DNA of 16,711 nt from an uncultured Vogesella sp. (GCA_946479405.1 CAMLGD010000054.1:1-16711), one strand, 5' to 3'. Counted from the first letter of the stretch, positions 6,550 through 15,886 are shown. Notes: a model not told the origin generated them from the sequence alone. Translations and numbers: made by a program.

Positions 6550-7545
6550 TTAGCGGCTCATCAGCCAGTCCACGTAGCGATCCACCCCCTGCTCCACGGT
6601 GAGCATCGGCTCCTGGTAGCCGGCTTCACGCAGCTGGCCAATATCGGCCTGGGTGAAGCTCTGATACTTGCCCTTGAGCGCATCTGGGAAATCGATGTAT
6701 TCCAGAATGCCCTGCTGCACCAGCTCGGCCAGGCTCAGCGCCGGCTTGCCTTCATGGCGGCGGCAGGCGTTGACGGTGGCGACCGCCACGTCATTGAACG
6801 GCTGTGCGCGACCGGAACCCAGGTTGTAGATGCCGCTCTGCTCCGGGTTGTCGAGGAAGTACAGATTCACCTTCACCACATCTTCCACCGATACGAAGTC
6901 GCGGCTCTGCGTGCCGTCGGCGTAGCCATCGTAGCCGCCGAACAGCTTTACCTTGCCGGTGTCGCGGTACTGGTTGAAGTTGTGGAACGCCACCGAAGCC
7001 ATGCGACCCTTGTGCTGCTCCTGCGGGCCATAGACGTTGAAGTAGCGGAAGCCGGCCACTTGGGCGGTAAGGCCTTCGCGCATGCGGCGGCGCAGTACCT
7101 GGTCGAACAGGAACTTGGAGTAGCCGTAGACGTTGAGCGGGCCTTCGTGCTGGCGCTCTTCCTTGAACACGCTGCCCTTGCCGTAGGTGGCGGCACTCGA
7201 TGCGTACAGCAGCGGCACTTCCTCGGCTTGGCAGAATTCGAACAGCTCCAGCGTGTACTGGTAGTTGTTCTCCATCATGTACTTGCCGTCGTGGTTCATG
7301 GTGTCCGAGCAGGCACCCTGATGCAGGATGGCACGGATTTCGCCGTCGAAGTCACCGCTGCCGATCAGGTTGATGAAGTCCTGTTTGTCCAGGTAGTCGC
7401 TGATCTCGCAGTCCACCAGGTTGGCGAACTTGTCGCCCTTGGTAAGGTTGTCTACCGCCAGGATGTCTGTCTCGCCACGTGCATTCAGCGCCTTGACGAT
7501 GTTGGAACCGATGAAGCCGGCGGCGCCGGTAACGACGATGGTCAT
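6550..7545 (-). CDS. hldD: ADP-L-glycero-D-manno-heptose 6-epimerase
   Basis: HldD converts ADP-D-glycero-D-manno-heptose to the L form, the last step in making the heptose donor for the lipopolysaccharide inner core. The protein has 331 residues, within the family range. It is an extended short-chain dehydrogenase, with the NADP-binding loop GAAGFIGSN at 7-15 and the catalytic Y-x-x-x-K as YGYSK (Y140, K144). The segments [10 protein letters not shown] and [13 protein letters not shown] are typical of HldD. The start is supported by AAGGA about 7 bases upstream. It is the last gene of the lapA-lapB-pyrF-rfaE1-DUF924 run, 78 bases after the DUF924 gene, and is followed by a terminator. It works in the same pathway as rfaE1 nearby. 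Confidence 0.96.
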   Translation of the reverse strand: MTIVVTGAAGFIGSNIVKALNARGETDILAVDNLTKGDKFANLVDCEISDYLDKQDFINLIGSGDFDGEIRAILHQGACSDTMNHDGKYMMENNYQYTLELFEFCQAEEVPLLYASSAATYGKGSVFKEERQHEGPLNVYGYSKFLFDQVLRRRMREGLTAQVAGFRYFNVYGPQEQHKGRMASVAFHNFNQYRDTGKVKLFGGYDGYADGTQSRDFVSVEDVVKVNLYFLDNPEQSGIYNLGSGRAQPFNDVAVATVNACRRHEGKPALSLAELVQQGILEYIDFPDALKGKYQSFTQADIGQLREAGYQEPMLTVEQGVDRYVDWLMSR

Positions 7546-7571
7546 GTGTATTCCTTGTTGACGGACTGGCC

Positions 7572-7581
7572 TGCGGCCAAC
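7572..7581 (+). repeat. TGCGGCCAAC word, copy 6
   Basis: Exact copy in the 78-base gap between the DUF924 gene and hldD. Confidence 0.8.
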
Positions 7582-7599
7582 CCGGTTATATGTTCTGCG

Positions 7600-7613
7600 C
7601 GGGGCCAGCCCCG
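7600..7613 (-). repeat. short GC-rich hairpin after the DUF924 gene
   Basis: CGGGGC-CA-GCCCCG lies 10 bases past the DUF924 stop codon. There is no T-run after it on either strand, so it would at most be a pause site or mRNA-end stabiliser, and hldD is probably still reached by read-through. Confidence 0.3.
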
Positions 7614-7623
7614 GCGAGTGCGC

Positions 7624-8202
7624 TCAAAAGCTGCTACCCGGCTGCTGCAGAAAGAGGGTTTCTTCCGCCGTATTGTCACGCCCCAGAGCTGCATTGCGGT
7701 GCGGGAAGCGACCAAAGCGGGCGATGATGTCGCGGTGACGCTGTGCATAGTCCAGTACGCCAGCATAGCCGGGACTGTCCGCCGGCAGCGCGGAAAAGCA
7801 GCGTACGCAGTCGTTCTGGTCGCTCAGTCGCTCACTGTGCTCCAGCGGCAGGTAACAGAACCAGCGTGCCACCGGCGGCAACTGTGCATCCAGTCCGGCC
7901 GCCAGCATGGCATGTGCCACGTCGCGCGCCCGCGCGTCGCTGGCAAAGGCACGTGCATCGCCGCGAAACAGGTTACGCGGGAACTGGTCGGCCACGATCA
8001 ACCAGGCCAGGGTCTGGCGCGCATTATCCAGCGGCGGCGCCAGCCTGTCGGCCTGCAGCCCGTCCACCAGCGGCAGGAAGCGTTCGCGAATGATGGTATC
8101 GAACACTTCATCCTTCTTGAACCAGGCATCGCGCGGGATCGCCAGCATCTCGTCGCTGCTGCCACCAAACCAGAACTGCAGGACTTCTTCGTGCCACAAC
8201 AT
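7624..8202 (-). CDS. DUF924 family protein
   Basis: A 192-residue soluble protein of the DUF924 family, whose function is not established. The family signatures are clear: an N-terminal WFG (11-13), ADQFPRNLFRG at 71-81, LPLEHSE at 118-124, and RFGRFPHRN at 162-170. The family is thought to have a TPR-like all-helical fold. I chose the ATG at 8200-8202 because GAGG lies 5 bases upstream and family members start M-x-W-x-x-V-L-x-F-W-F. The frame can be extended to 8268 but would overlap rfaE1. It lies 35 bases after rfaE1 and before hldD, between two heptose genes, but nothing in its sequence suggests sugar chemistry. Confidence 0.88.
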   Translation of the reverse strand: MLWHEEVLQFWFGGSSDEMLAIPRDAWFKKDEVFDTIIRERFLPLVDGLQADRLAPPLDNARQTLAWLIVADQFPRNLFRGDARAFASDARARDVAHAMLAAGLDAQLPPVARWFCYLPLEHSERLSDQNDCVRCFSALPADSPGYAGVLDYAQRHRDIIARFGRFPHRNAALGRDNTAEETLFLQQPGSSF

Positions 8203-8237
8203 GCGTGCCTCGCTTTCCTGCTGCAAATGGGCGCTGC

Positions 8238-9200
8238 TTACAGTGCAAACAGCTCGCGCTGATGGCACACGGCCGTGCCGAGCTTGGCCACCACGATGCC
8301 GGCGGCGGCATTGGCCAGGCTCATGGCCAGCGGCATGTCCAGCCCGGCGGCCAACATCAGGCCCAGAGTACCGATCACGGTATCGCCGGCACCGGACACG
8401 TCGTAGACCTCTTTCGCCAGTGTCGGTTCGTGCAGCGCGCCTTCGGCGCGGAACAGGGTCATGCCTTCCTCGCTGCGCGTCACCAGCAGTGCATCGAGAT
8501 TCAGCTCGCTGCGCAGTGCCTCGGCCTTGGCGTTGAGCTGTTCCTCGTTCTGCCAGCTGCCAGCCACCTGGCGGAACTCGCTGCGGTTCGGGGTAAGCAG
8601 GGTGGCACCGGCGTATTTGCTATAGTCATCGCCCTTGGGGTCGATCAGCACCGGTTTGCCGGCAGCACGCGCCAGTTCGATCATGCGCGATACGTGCGTC
8701 AGGCCACCCTTGCCATAGTCGGACAGGATCACCACATCATGCTCGGCAACGATGGCGGCGTACTCGTCCAGCTTGTCAGCCAGAATCTCGTGGCTGGGCG
8801 CGTCCTCGAAATCCAGGCGGATCAGCTGCTGCTGCCGCGCCACTACGCGCAGCTTCACGGTGGTGGAGATTTCCGGATCGCGCTTCAGCGAGGCGGTGAT
8901 GCCATCGGCGGCCAGCAGCCGCGCCAGCGCGCTGGCGGCTTCGTCGTCCCCCACCACCGACAGGATGGTGGCCTTGCCACCGAGGCTGGCGATATTGCGC
9001 GCCACGTTGGCCGCACCGCCGGCACGCTCTTCCATGCGGTTGATGCGCGCCACCGGTACCGGCGCTTCCGGCGAAATGCGGCTGACATCACCGAACCAGT
9101 AGCGGTCCAGCATGACATCGCCTACCACCAGCACGCGACTGGCGGCCAACTTGCTTCCCAGGGTTTCGGGCGCCAGGCCCAGTTGCTGCAACAGGCTCAT
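8238..9200 (-). CDS. rfaE1: heptose-7-phosphate kinase, kinase-only form
   Basis: This enzyme phosphorylates D-glycero-beta-D-manno-heptose 7-phosphate at C1 on the way to ADP-heptose. The 320 residues cover only the PfkB/ribokinase domain: GDVMLDRYWFGDV at 27-39, the signature GGAANVA at 61-67, and DVSGAGDT at about 267-274 with the catalytic aspartate. The nucleotidyltransferase domain fused in E. coli HldE is missing, and the protein ends just after the kinase fold. A separate rfaE2/hldC gene must therefore exist elsewhere, as is usual in this group. The start is supported by GGAGG 6 bases upstream. pyrF ends 17 bases before it, so the two are co-transcribed. Confidence 0.95.
   Translation of the reverse strand: MSLLQQLGLAPETLGSKLAASRVLVVGDVMLDRYWFGDVSRISPEAPVPVARINRMEERAGGAANVARNIASLGGKATILSVVGDDEAASALARLLAADGITASLKRDPEISTTVKLRVVARQQQLIRLDFEDAPSHEILADKLDEYAAIVAEHDVVILSDYGKGGLTHVSRMIELARAAGKPVLIDPKGDDYSKYAGATLLTPNRSEFRQVAGSWQNEEQLNAKAEALRSELNLDALLVTRSEEGMTLFRAEGALHEPTLAKEVYDVSGAGDTVIGTLGLMLAAGLDMPLAMSLANAAAGIVVAKLGTAVCHQRELFAL
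9006..9015 (-). repeat. TGCGGCCAAC word, copy 7
   Basis: Exact copy within rfaE1, read as AAN in the conserved GGAANVA motif, so this one could arise from protein constraint alone. Confidence 0.65.
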
Positions 9201-9217
9201 GTCTGTCCTCCGCCCGT

Positions 9218-9964
9218 TCAGGCCTGGCCTAGCTGCCAGGCTCGGATGTCGGCATTGATACCGGCCAGCACGGCCAGCGGATCCACTGCTTTGGTAATCG
9301 GACGGCCAATTACCAGGTAATCGGCACCGGCCTGCAATGCGGCCACCGGCGTCATCACGCGGCGCTGGTCATCGGCAGCGCTATCAGCCAGGCGGATACC
9401 CGGCGTCACCAGTTTGAAGTCTTGGCCGATCTCGGCCTTCAGCAGCGGCGCTTCCTGTGCCGAGCACACCACACCGTCAAAGCCGCTGTCGCGGGTCAGC
9501 CGCGCCAGGCGCAGTACATGCTCCTGCGGCGGCACGGTAATGCCGATTTCGGCCAGGTCGGCGGCTTCCATGCTGGTGAGCACGGTGACGGCGATCAGCA
9601 GCGGACGCTGGCTGTAGTTGGCCAACGCCTCGGCGGCGGCAGTCATCATGCGACGGCCACCGGAGGCATGCACATTGACCATCCATACGCCGATGTCGGC
9701 GGCCATCTTGCAGGCATGGGCCACGGTATTGGGGATGTCATGGAATTTCAGGTCCAGGAACACCTGGAAACCACGTGCGGCCAACTGCTCCACCAGTTGC
9801 GGGCCAGCAGCGGTAAACAGCTCCTTACCCACTTTCAGCCGGCATTGGCTCGGGTCCAGACGGGCGGCAAATGCCAGCGCGGCATCGGCAGTGGAGAAGT
9901 CCAGTGCTACCAGCACCGGCGAGGCCACGTTGGCCGCGGCATTTTCAAGGATCAGGGGATTCAT
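9218..9964 (-). CDS. pyrF: orotidine 5'-phosphate decarboxylase
   Basis: PyrF decarboxylates OMP to UMP, the last step of de novo pyrimidine synthesis. The 248-residue protein has the family's catalytic tetrad: K44 in LKVGKELF, and D71, K73 and D76 in [10 protein letters not shown] (71-80). D22 (VALDFS) and the phosphate-binding IGRPI near the C-terminus are also present. It is a TIM barrel of the shorter bacterial class. The ribosome binding site is weak (AGCAAG). It sits 22 bases after lapB and 17 before rfaE1; lapA-lapB-pyrF is a widely kept order in proteobacteria. Confidence 0.97.
   Translation of the reverse strand: MNPLILENAAANVASPVLVALDFSTADAALAFAARLDPSQCRLKVGKELFTAAGPQLVEQLAARGFQVFLDLKFHDIPNTVAHACKMAADIGVWMVNVHASGGRRMMTAAAEALANYSQRPLLIAVTVLTSMEAADLAEIGITVPPQEHVLRLARLTRDSGFDGVVCSAQEAPLLKAEIGQDFKLVTPGIRLADSAADDQRRVMTPVAALQAGADYLVIGRPITKAVDPLAVLAGINADIRAWQLGQA
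9776..9785 (+). repeat. TGCGGCCAAC word, copy 8
   Basis: Exact copy within pyrF, antisense, read there as LAA. Confidence 0.75.
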
Positions 9965-9986
9965 GCTTGCTGTCGTATCGGTGAAT

Positions 9987-11153
9987 TCAATTGGTTTCCG
10001 AGCGGTTGGGCGTAAAGCTTTCCCACTCGCCGCAGGCCGGGCAGTGCCAGAAGAATGCCCGCGAGCGGAAATTGCATCGCTTGCAGCGATGCACGGTCAG
10101 TTTCTGCGCATGCTTCATCACCAGCGCGCGCGCCACCTCTGCATCCATGCGCCCTTCCGGGCTCAGTTCGTCCATCTGCGCTTCGATCAAGCGATAGACA
10201 CCCAGCAGATTTGGCCGGGCATGCACCGCCTCGCGCACCGCTTCCAGTGCCTTGGCTTCACCCTCGTAGGTCGCCACTTTCTGGTACAGCAGATCGGTCA
10301 GTTCCAGCTGCGAAAAGGTCCGCTGGTAGCCGCGCAGCAAGGAAATGCCTTCCTGCGACTTGCCCAGTGCCTCGTGGGCGTCGAACAGCCGCTCGGCCAC
10401 CATGGCCAGATATTCGTAGTTCTGCTTTTCGATGGCTTGCCACGCGGTGATGGCGGCCTCCAGCCGGCCTTCAGCTACTTCGATATCGCCCAGCAGAATA
10501 CTGGCGCGCACGCACTTGCGGTTGGCCGCAAAAGCCTCCTGCACGTAGTGCCGGGCCTTGTCGTAATCGGACTGGTACAGCGCAGCCTGCGCCAGCTCGC
10601 AGAAAAACTGCGCCACTTCATGCTGGAAGGAATGCGCATCGCTGCGCAGCTCGCGCGCGGTGGCAATAGCCTTCTCCCAGTCGCGGTCCTGCTGGTAAAT
10701 GCTCAGCAACTGTTCGCGGGCCGACTTGCCCATATGGTGGCTTTTCAGCAGGGTCAGCAGCAGCTCTTCGGCGCGATCCACCAGACCGGCCTTGTGGAAG
10801 TCCTGCGACAGCTCGAAGCGTACCTGCGCTTTCTGCTCGGCAGTCAGGTCCGGCAGATCCAGCAGTTTCTGATGCAGGCGGATGGCGTGATCGTTCTCGC
10901 CGCGACGGCGGTACAGCTTGCCCAGGCTCAGCTGCACATCCAGTGAATCCGGATGCGCGCGCGCCACTTCGGCCAGCGAACGCGAGGCGACGTCGGTACG
11001 GTCATCCACCAGCGCATCCAGCCCCTTATAAAACGCGGCCGGCACTTCCTTGGCCTGCTTCAATACAGCGCGCATGTCCACGCGCGCGGCCAGCCACCCC
11101 AGGCCAAAGAAAGCCGGGAACAGCAACAGCCACCACAGATCTAGATCCAACAT
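9987..11153 (-). CDS. lapB: LPS assembly regulator LapB (YciM)
   Basis: LapB is an inner-membrane protein that links FtsH to LpxC and so tunes lipopolysaccharide synthesis. The 388-residue protein has an N-terminal membrane helix (about 5-21), a series of TPR helices through the middle (for example [20 protein letters not shown] and the repeats after it), and a C-terminal rubredoxin-type metal site with C357, C360, C371 and C374 (CKRC, CPAC). All four cysteines are present. The architecture and length are those of E. coli LapB. It follows lapA by 28 bases and precedes pyrF by 22, in one operon. Confidence 0.96.
   Translation of the reverse strand: MLDLDLWWLLLFPAFFGLGWLAARVDMRAVLKQAKEVPAAFYKGLDALVDDRTDVASRSLAEVARAHPDSLDVQLSLGKLYRRRGENDHAIRLHQKLLDLPDLTAEQKAQVRFELSQDFHKAGLVDRAEELLLTLLKSHHMGKSAREQLLSIYQQDRDWEKAIATARELRSDAHSFQHEVAQFFCELAQAALYQSDYDKARHYVQEAFAANRKCVRASILLGDIEVAEGRLEAAITAWQAIEKQNYEYLAMVAERLFDAHEALGKSQEGISLLRGYQRTFSQLELTDLLYQKVATYEGEAKALEAVREAVHARPNLLGVYRLIEAQMDELSPEGRMDAEVARALVMKHAQKLTVHRCKRCNFRSRAFFWHCPACGEWESFTPNRSETN
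10521..10530 (-). repeat. TGCGGCCAAC word, copy 9
   Basis: Exact copy within lapB, sense, read as AAN (FAANR). Confidence 0.75.
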
Positions 11154-11181
11154 TCAACCTCGGACAGGGAAAACCGCTGGC

Positions 11182-11475
11182 TCAATCGGCCAGGGCATCG
11201 CTCGGATCAGTCACCACCTTGCTGGCGGCCTGACGGGAACGCAGTTCTTTCTTGAGCTGCGACAGCTCGCGACGAACGCGCAGGGAATAGGCAAACGTGG
11301 CCAGCAGGCCGATGACGGCGCCAGCAACGAAAAAAATCAGCAGCAACAGGATCAGCGGCACTTGCCAGCTGTGGCCAAAGAACAACTTGAATTCGACCAC
11401 GGTGCTGTTCTGCACGGTGACCGCAACCAGCAACACGAGCAGTAGCAGCTCAAACAAGCGGAACAGGTAACGCAT
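11182..11475 (-). CDS. lapA: LapA family inner-membrane protein (DUF1049)
   Basis: The 97-residue protein has two membrane helices (about 5-22 and 39-62) and a basic, coiled-coil-prone cytoplasmic tail (RRELSQLKKELRSRQ, 68-82). The segment VAVTVQNSTVVEFKLFFG between the helices is typical of DUF1049/LapA, the partner of LapB in LPS control. I chose the ATG at 11473-11475 (MRYLF); the frame opens earlier, but those 16 residues have no family support. GAGAG lies upstream. It is the first gene of the lapA-to-hldD group, downstream of the ihfB terminator. A promoter should therefore lie in 11476-11592, where I find only a weak TTGGGG/TTTAAA pair. Confidence 0.93.
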   Translation of the reverse strand: MRYLFRLFELLLLVLLVAVTVQNSTVVEFKLFFGHSWQVPLILLLLIFFVAGAVIGLLATFAYSLRVRRELSQLKKELRSRQAASKVVTDPSDALAD

Positions 11476-11592
11476 GGGACTCTCACTTGGTTCGCAACAC
11501 AGACAGGTTGCCGATGACATCACGCCAGCGACAAAACGACCAGCGTCGCAAGTTTAAACGAAAGCACGATAGCCCCCAAGCGCGCATGGCAT

Positions 11593-11626
11593 AAAAAAAC
11601 GCTGCGACCGGTGGTCGCAGCGTTTT
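11593..11626 (-). terminator. strong intrinsic terminator after ihfB
   Basis: AAAACGCTGCGACC (11596-11609) and GGTCGCAGCGTTTT (11613-11626) pair perfectly over 14 bp with a 3-base loop. On the - strand the stem is followed by a run of seven T. It lies 21 bases past the ihfB stop and separates rpsA-ihfB from the lapA group. Confidence 0.95.
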
Positions 11627-11647
11627 GCTAGACAGACAACAAGCAAC

Positions 11648-11950
11648 TTATTGGTCAGCGCCGTCCTCGAGATCAACTCGCTCGCGCAATTCCTTGCCTG
11701 CCTTGAAGTGAGGCACGTATTTCTCAGGAACGACAACGCTGCTGCCAGACTTCGGGTTGCGGCCAACCCGCGGCGGCCGGTAGTTCAGATCGAAACTACC
11801 GAAGCCGCGAATCTCGATTCGCTGCCCCTTTGCCAGGCTGCCGGCCATCGCATCCAGAATGGTTTTGACGGCCAGCTCAGCATCTTTGGCGACCAACTGA
11901 GGATAACGCTCGGCAAGCCTAGCAATAAGCTCAGATTTGGTCATGTCCAT
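11648..11950 (-). CDS. ihfB: integration host factor beta subunit
   Basis: IhfB is half of the IHF heterodimer, which bends DNA sharply at specific sites and aids recombination, replication and transcription. The 100-residue protein contains the DNA-arm region with [18 protein letters not shown] (49-66), including the intercalating proline, followed by KSG and [15 protein letters not shown]. There are two possible starts. The ATG at 11948-11950 has GAG at good spacing. The ATG six bases later gives MTKSEL, the usual family N-terminus. The difference is two residues. It begins 3 bases after the rpsA stop; rpsA-ihfB is a conserved pair. Confidence 0.97.
   Translation of the reverse strand: MDMTKSELIARLAERYPQLVAKDAELAVKTILDAMAGSLAKGQRIEIRGFGSFDLNYRPPRVGRNPKSGSSVVVPEKYVPHFKAGKELRERVDLEDGADQ
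11758..11767 (+). repeat. TGCGGCCAAC word, copy 10
   Basis: Exact copy within ihfB, antisense, read as GTT GGC CGC (VGR), the third codon register. Confidence 0.75.
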
Positions 11951-11953
11951 AAA

Positions 11954-13648
11954 TTACTCGTTGCCGCCGGACAGTTTGGCTTTCAGCAGCGCGCCCAGGC
12001 TGGTGGTACCAGCAGACACGTTGGCATCGGAGGATACGGCTGCCATAGCAGCTTTCTCTTCCTGCATATCCTTGGCCTTGATGGACAGGCTGATGGAGCG
12101 GGACTTGCGATCCACGGCGATGATCACGGTTTCAACTTCGTCACCCTCTTTAACGTGGGTGCGGATGTCTTCAACGCGGTCGCGGGACACTTCGGAAGCA
12201 CGCAGGTAGCCTTCAACGTCGGCTTCCAGCTGGATCACGGCGCCCTTGGCATCAGCGGACTTAACGATGCCCTTCACCAGGGAGCCCTTGTCGTTCATGG
12301 CAACGAAGTTGTTGAACGGATCACCTTCCATTTGCTTGATGCCCAAGGAGATGCGTTCTTTTTCCACGTCGATGGACAGAACCAGTGCTTCAACTTCGTC
12401 GCCCTTCTTGAACTTGCGCACGGCGTCTTCGCCGGTTTCGGTCCAGGACAGGTCGGACAGGTGCACCAGACCATCGATGCCGCCCGGCAGGCCTACGAAC
12501 ACGCCGAAGTCGGTAATGGACTTGATCGCGCCCTTCAGCTTGTCGCCCTTCTTGAAGTTGTCGGCGAATTCGTTCCACGGATTGGCTTGGCACTGTTTCA
12601 TGCCCAGGCTGATACGACGACGCTCTTCGTCGATCTCCAGGATCATCACTTCAACTTCGTCACCCACCTGAACTACCTTGGACGGGTGTACGTTCTTGTT
12701 GGTCCAGTCCATTTCGGACACGTGTACCAGACCTTCGATGCCCTGCTCGATTTCCACGAACGCACCGTAGTCGGTCAGATTGGTTACCTTGCCGAACAGA
12801 CGGGTGCCGGACGGGTAGCGACGGGACAGGCCCACCCACGGATCTTCGCCCAGTTGCTTCAGACCCAGCGATACGCGGTTCTTCTCCTGGTCGAACTTCA
12901 GGACCTTGGCTTCTACTTCGTCGCCAACAGCCAGCACTTCGGACGGGTGCTTCACACGACGCCATGCCAGGTCGGTGATGTGCAGCAGGCCATCGATACC
13001 GCCCAGGTCAACGAACGCGCCGTAGTCGGTGATGTTCTTGACGATACCCTTGATCACTGCGCCCTCTTTCAGGGTTTCCAGCAGTGCTTTGCGTTCTTCG
13101 CCCAGGGTCTCTTCCAGTACCGCGCGGCGAGAAACAACAACGTTGTTACGCTTGCGATCCAGCTTGATAACCTTGAACTCGACTTCCTTGCCTTCGTACG
13201 GAGTGGTGTCTTTCACCGGACGCACGTCAACCAGGGAACCCGGCAGGAAGGCGCGGATGCCATTAACCATAACGGTCAGACCACCCTTAACCTTGCCGCT
13301 GATAACGCCGGACAGAATCTTGCCAGCTTCCAGCGCTTCTTCCAGGTCAACCCAAGCAGCCAGACGCTTGGCTTTTTCACGGGACAGCTTGGTTTCGCCG
13401 AAGCCGTTTTCCAGGGAGTCAATCGCTACGGTCACGAAGTCGCCGATTTGCACTTCCAGCTGACCGTTGTCGCTCTTGAATTCTTCAACCGGGATCAGGG
13501 ATTCGGACTTCAGACCGGCGTTAACGGTCACGAAGTTGGAATCAACGCCAACCACTTCAGCGGTGATCACTTCACCAGCGCGCATTTCCTGCAGGGAGAG
13601 GCTTTCCTCAAACAGCGCGGCAAAGCTTTCCATTTCGAAGGTAGTCAT
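11954..13648 (-). CDS. rpsA: 30S ribosomal protein S1
   Basis: S1 binds mRNA on the 30S subunit and is needed to start translation of most mRNAs. The 564-residue product has six S1-type OB domains. The central four are easy to see from repeated G-x-V-x-x-x-T/S-D-Y/F-G-A/V-F-V motifs (for example [60 protein letters not shown]). The N-terminal [12 protein letters not shown] and C-terminal [14 protein letters not shown] are typical of betaproteobacteria. I chose the ATG at 13646-13648 (MTTFEMES); a GTG four codons upstream is possible. The 140-base gap before it should hold its promoter, but I see only weak boxes there. ihfB follows after 3 bases. Confidence 0.98.
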   Translation of the reverse strand: MTTFEMESFAALFEESLSLQEMRAGEVITAEVVGVDSNFVTVNAGLKSESLIPVEEFKSDNGQLEVQIGDFVTVAIDSLENGFGETKLSREKAKRLAAWVDLEEALEAGKILSGVISGKVKGGLTVMVNGIRAFLPGSLVDVRPVKDTTPYEGKEVEFKVIKLDRKRNNVVVSRRAVLEETLGEERKALLETLKEGAVIKGIVKNITDYGAFVDLGGIDGLLHITDLAWRRVKHPSEVLAVGDEVEAKVLKFDQEKNRVSLGLKQLGEDPWVGLSRRYPSGTRLFGKVTNLTDYGAFVEIEQGIEGLVHVSEMDWTNKNVHPSKVVQVGDEVEVMILEIDEERRRISLGMKQCQANPWNEFADNFKKGDKLKGAIKSITDFGVFVGLPGGIDGLVHLSDLSWTETGEDAVRKFKKGDEVEALVLSIDVEKERISLGIKQMEGDPFNNFVAMNDKGSLVKGIVKSADAKGAVIQLEADVEGYLRASEVSRDRVEDIRTHVKEGDEVETVIIAVDRKSRSISLSIKAKDMQEEKAAMAAVSSDANVSAGTTSLGALLKAKLSGGNE

Positions 13649-13788
13649 TCGTATACTCACATAAGCGTGCCTTGCGTCACACGGGTCAAGTTGAAATACG
13701 CAGCCAGCGCAAGGAGTTACAAGCTGCGTTTACAAAAAATTAATGGCCGGGCCACGGCATTGCGGTCATCGCCTGCGGCCTGAAAAAA

Positions 13789-14448
13789 TCAGACTGCGGC
13801 GAACCACGCCAGCACCTGATCGACCGCCTGGTCGATAGTCAGGGCCGAGGTGTCCAGCAAGCGGGCATCCGGCTCTTGTCGCAGCGGGGCAACCGGGCGG
13901 GCCGCATCGCGCGCGTCACGCTCGGAAATATCCAGCTGAATCTGAACGAGATTAGCAGATTCCCCTTTTTCGATCAACTGCTTATAGCGTCGCTCCGCCC
14001 GAACTTCCGCACTGGCGGTCAGGAAAACTTTCAGCTCGGCGCGCGGAAACACCACCGAACCCATGTCGCGACCATCCGCCACCAGACCCGGCGGCACCAG
14101 AAAAGCACGCTGACGCGCCAGCAACGCGGCGCGCACTTCCGGCAGCGCGGCTACCTTGGAGGCGCCCATGCCGATATCTTCGGCACGGATCGCCGCGCTG
14201 ACATCGCGATCATCCAGCCACACTTTGCCATCGCGGAATGCCGCTGGCAGCTGTGCGGCCAACCTGGCCACGCCCTGCGCGTCTTCCCAGCTCACGCCCT
14301 CGCGCAGCGCATACAGCGCGGTCAAGCGGTACAGCGCGCCGGAATCCAGGTAATGCAAGCCCAGCTTGTCCGCCACCAGCGCAGCCACAGTGCCCTTGCC
14401 GGACGCGGACGGGCCATCGATGGTAATTACAGGTTTCAACGTAGGCAT
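13789..14448 (-). CDS. cmk: cytidylate kinase
   Basis: Cmk phosphorylates CMP and dCMP. The 219-residue protein has the P-loop GPSASGKGT at 12-20, the substrate-binding region LDSGALYR at 34-41, and [10 protein letters not shown] at 126-135, all standard for bacterial Cmk. It lies 140 bases upstream of rpsA on the same strand, the common cmk-rpsA-ihfB order. The ATG is preceded by GGGG at 9 bases. In many proteobacteria aroA precedes cmk on the same strand; here aroA is divergent. Confidence 0.97.
   Translation of the reverse strand: MPTLKPVITIDGPSASGKGTVAALVADKLGLHYLDSGALYRLTALYALREGVSWEDAQGVARLAAQLPAAFRDGKVWLDDRDVSAAIRAEDIGMGASKVAALPEVRAALLARQRAFLVPPGLVADGRDMGSVVFPRAELKVFLTASAEVRAERRYKQLIEKGESANLVQIQLDISERDARDAARPVAPLRQEPDARLLDTSALTIDQAVDQVLAWFAAV
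14254..14263 (+). repeat. TGCGGCCAAC word, copy 11
   Basis: Exact copy within cmk, antisense, read as LAA in a poorly conserved region of the protein. Confidence 0.75.
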
Positions 14449-14476
14449 GTCTTATCGCCCCGAATCAAAACCAACG

Positions 14477-14482
14477 ATTGTA
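14477..14482 (-). promoter_or_regulatory. likely -10 box of cmk
   Basis: TACAAT on the - strand (5 of 6 to the consensus) lies 29 bases before the cmk ATG, leaving a short leader with a GGGG ribosome binding site. No good -35 hexamer is seen at 16-18 bases. Confidence 0.4.
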
Positions 14483-14508
14483 ACGCAGCTGACAGCCATG
14501 CTGCAGGT

Positions 14509-14538
14509 TTGCGTCGCAGTGCACAAAAACGGTACAGT
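14509..14538 (+). promoter_or_regulatory. likely aroA promoter
   Basis: TTGCGT (14509-14514), an 18-base spacer and TACAGT (14533-14538) make a fair sigma-70 promoter in the cmk/aroA divergent region, 55 bases before the aroA ATG. Confidence 0.4.
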
Positions 14539-14593
14539 CGCTGCACGAGATCACCCCGCGCGGCGCACTGCCGCACGCCAAAAAGACAAGACC

Positions 14594-15886
14594 ATGGAAC
14601 AACTCACGCTACACCCGACTCCCCGCCTCACCGGCACGGTAAAGCTGCCCGGCTCGAAGAGCATTTCCAACCGCACCTTGCTGCTGGCCGCGCTGGCCGA
14701 CGGCCCGACCCTGGTGCGCGAGCTGCTGGACTCCGACGACATCCGCCGTATGCTGGAGGCACTGGCCACCTTGGGCGTTAAAGTGGAACAGCAGGGCGAC
14801 AGCCGTGACTTTCTGGTGCATGGCACCGGCGGTGCGTTTGTTGTCAAAGAAGCTGACCTGTTCCTCGGCAACGCCGGCACCGCCTTCCGCCCGCTCACGG
14901 CGGCACTGGCGCTGATGCAGGGCAACTATCACCTGCATGGCGTGGCGCGCATGCACGAACGCCCGATCGGCGATCTGGTGGACGCGCTGCGCGTGGCCGG
15001 TGCCGACATAGCCTACCTGGGCAACGACGGCTTCCCGCCGCTGCAGATTCGTCCGGCCAGCATTAGCGCCGGCAAGGTGATTCCGGTGAAGGGCAATGTC
15101 TCCAGCCAGTTCCTCACCGCGCTGTTGATGGCACTGCCGCAGACAGGAGAAACAGTCACCATCGAAGTGGTGGGCGAGCTGATCTCCAAGCCCTATATCG
15201 AGATCACCCTCAACCTGATGGCGCGCTTCGGCGTCACCGTCGAGCGCCAGGGCTGGCAGCGCTTCACCATCGCCGCCGGTCAGAGCTACCTCTCGCCGGG
15301 CGAGATCCACGTCGAGGGTGACGCCTCCAGCGCCTCCTACTTCCTTGCTGCCGGCGCCATCGCCGGCGGACCGGTGCGGGTGGAAGGCGTCGGTCGCGAC
15401 AGCATCCAGGGCGACGTGAAGTTTGCCGACACGCTGCGCGAGATGGGCGCGACCATCAGCATGGGCGACAACTGGATCGAGGCCAGCGCCCCGGCCGGCG
15501 GCCTCAAGGCGCTCGACGTCGACCTCAACCACATCCCCGACGCCGCGATGACCATCGCCGTGGCGGCGCTGGCGGCCGACGGCACCACCACCATCCGCAA
15601 CGTGGAGAGCTGGCGCGTCAAGGAAACCGACCGCCTGTCGGCCATGGCCACCGAGCTGCGCAAGGTCGGCGCCACGGTGGAGGAAGGCCGCGACTACATC
15701 CGCATCACCCCGCCGGCGGCGCTGACGCCCAACGCCGAGATCGACACCTACGACGACCACCGCATGGCGATGTGCTTCTCGCTGGTGGCGCTGCTGGGCA
15801 CCCCGGTAATCATCAACGACCCCAAATGCGTAGCCAAGACCTTCCCGGACTACTTCGAGGTTTTGAGCAAATTAGCCGCCGGCTAA
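14594..15886 (+). CDS. aroA: EPSP synthase (3-phosphoshikimate 1-carboxyvinyltransferase)
   Basis: AroA joins PEP and shikimate 3-phosphate in the sixth step of the shikimate pathway to aromatic amino acids. The 430-residue protein is of the class I bacterial type: [10 protein letters not shown] at 18-27, [11 protein letters not shown] at 91-101 (PEP-binding loop, with Phe where E. coli has Met), [11 protein letters not shown] at 122-132, the conserved WRVKETDRL, and DDHRMAM near 387-393. I chose the ATG at 14594 because the E. coli-like N-terminus begins here; the longer open frame upstream runs through the promoter region. The ribosome binding site is weak (AAGACAAGA). A terminator follows, so it is probably a single-gene unit. 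Confidence 0.97.
   Translation: MEQLTLHPTPRLTGTVKLPGSKSISNRTLLLAALADGPTLVRELLDSDDIRRMLEALATLGVKVEQQGDSRDFLVHGTGGAFVVKEADLFLGNAGTAFRPLTAALALMQGNYHLHGVARMHERPIGDLVDALRVAGADIAYLGNDGFPPLQIRPASISAGKVIPVKGNVSSQFLTALLMALPQTGETVTIEVVGELISKPYIEITLNLMARFGVTVERQGWQRFTIAAGQSYLSPGEIHVEGDASSASYFLAAGAIAGGPVRVEGVGRDSIQGDVKFADTLREMGATISMGDNWIEASAPAGGLKALDVDLNHIPDAAMTIAVAALAADGTTTIRNVESWRVKETDRLSAMATELRKVGATVEEGRDYIRITPPAALTPNAEIDTYDDHRMAMCFSLVALLGTPVIINDPKCVAKTFPDYFEVLSKLAAG

Noticed and set aside
6529..8262. 577-codon + strand frame opposite hldD and the DUF924 gene
   Set aside because: It spans two well-supported - strand genes and the gap between them, and has no family resemblance; antisense shadow.
11651..13783. 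Long open frame (710 codons) on the + strand opposite rpsA and ihfB
   Set aside because: The - strand encodes unmistakable S1 and IhfB. The opposite frame is open only because of high GC and codon bias, and has no recognisable domain.
13649..13788. Structured autoregulatory leader of rpsA
   Set aside because: I could not find a convincing hairpin or a good promoter pair in the 140-base gap, so no feature is claimed.
14609..15760. 383-codon - strand frame opposite aroA
   Set aside because: aroA is certain. The opposite frame has antisense-type composition and no motif.
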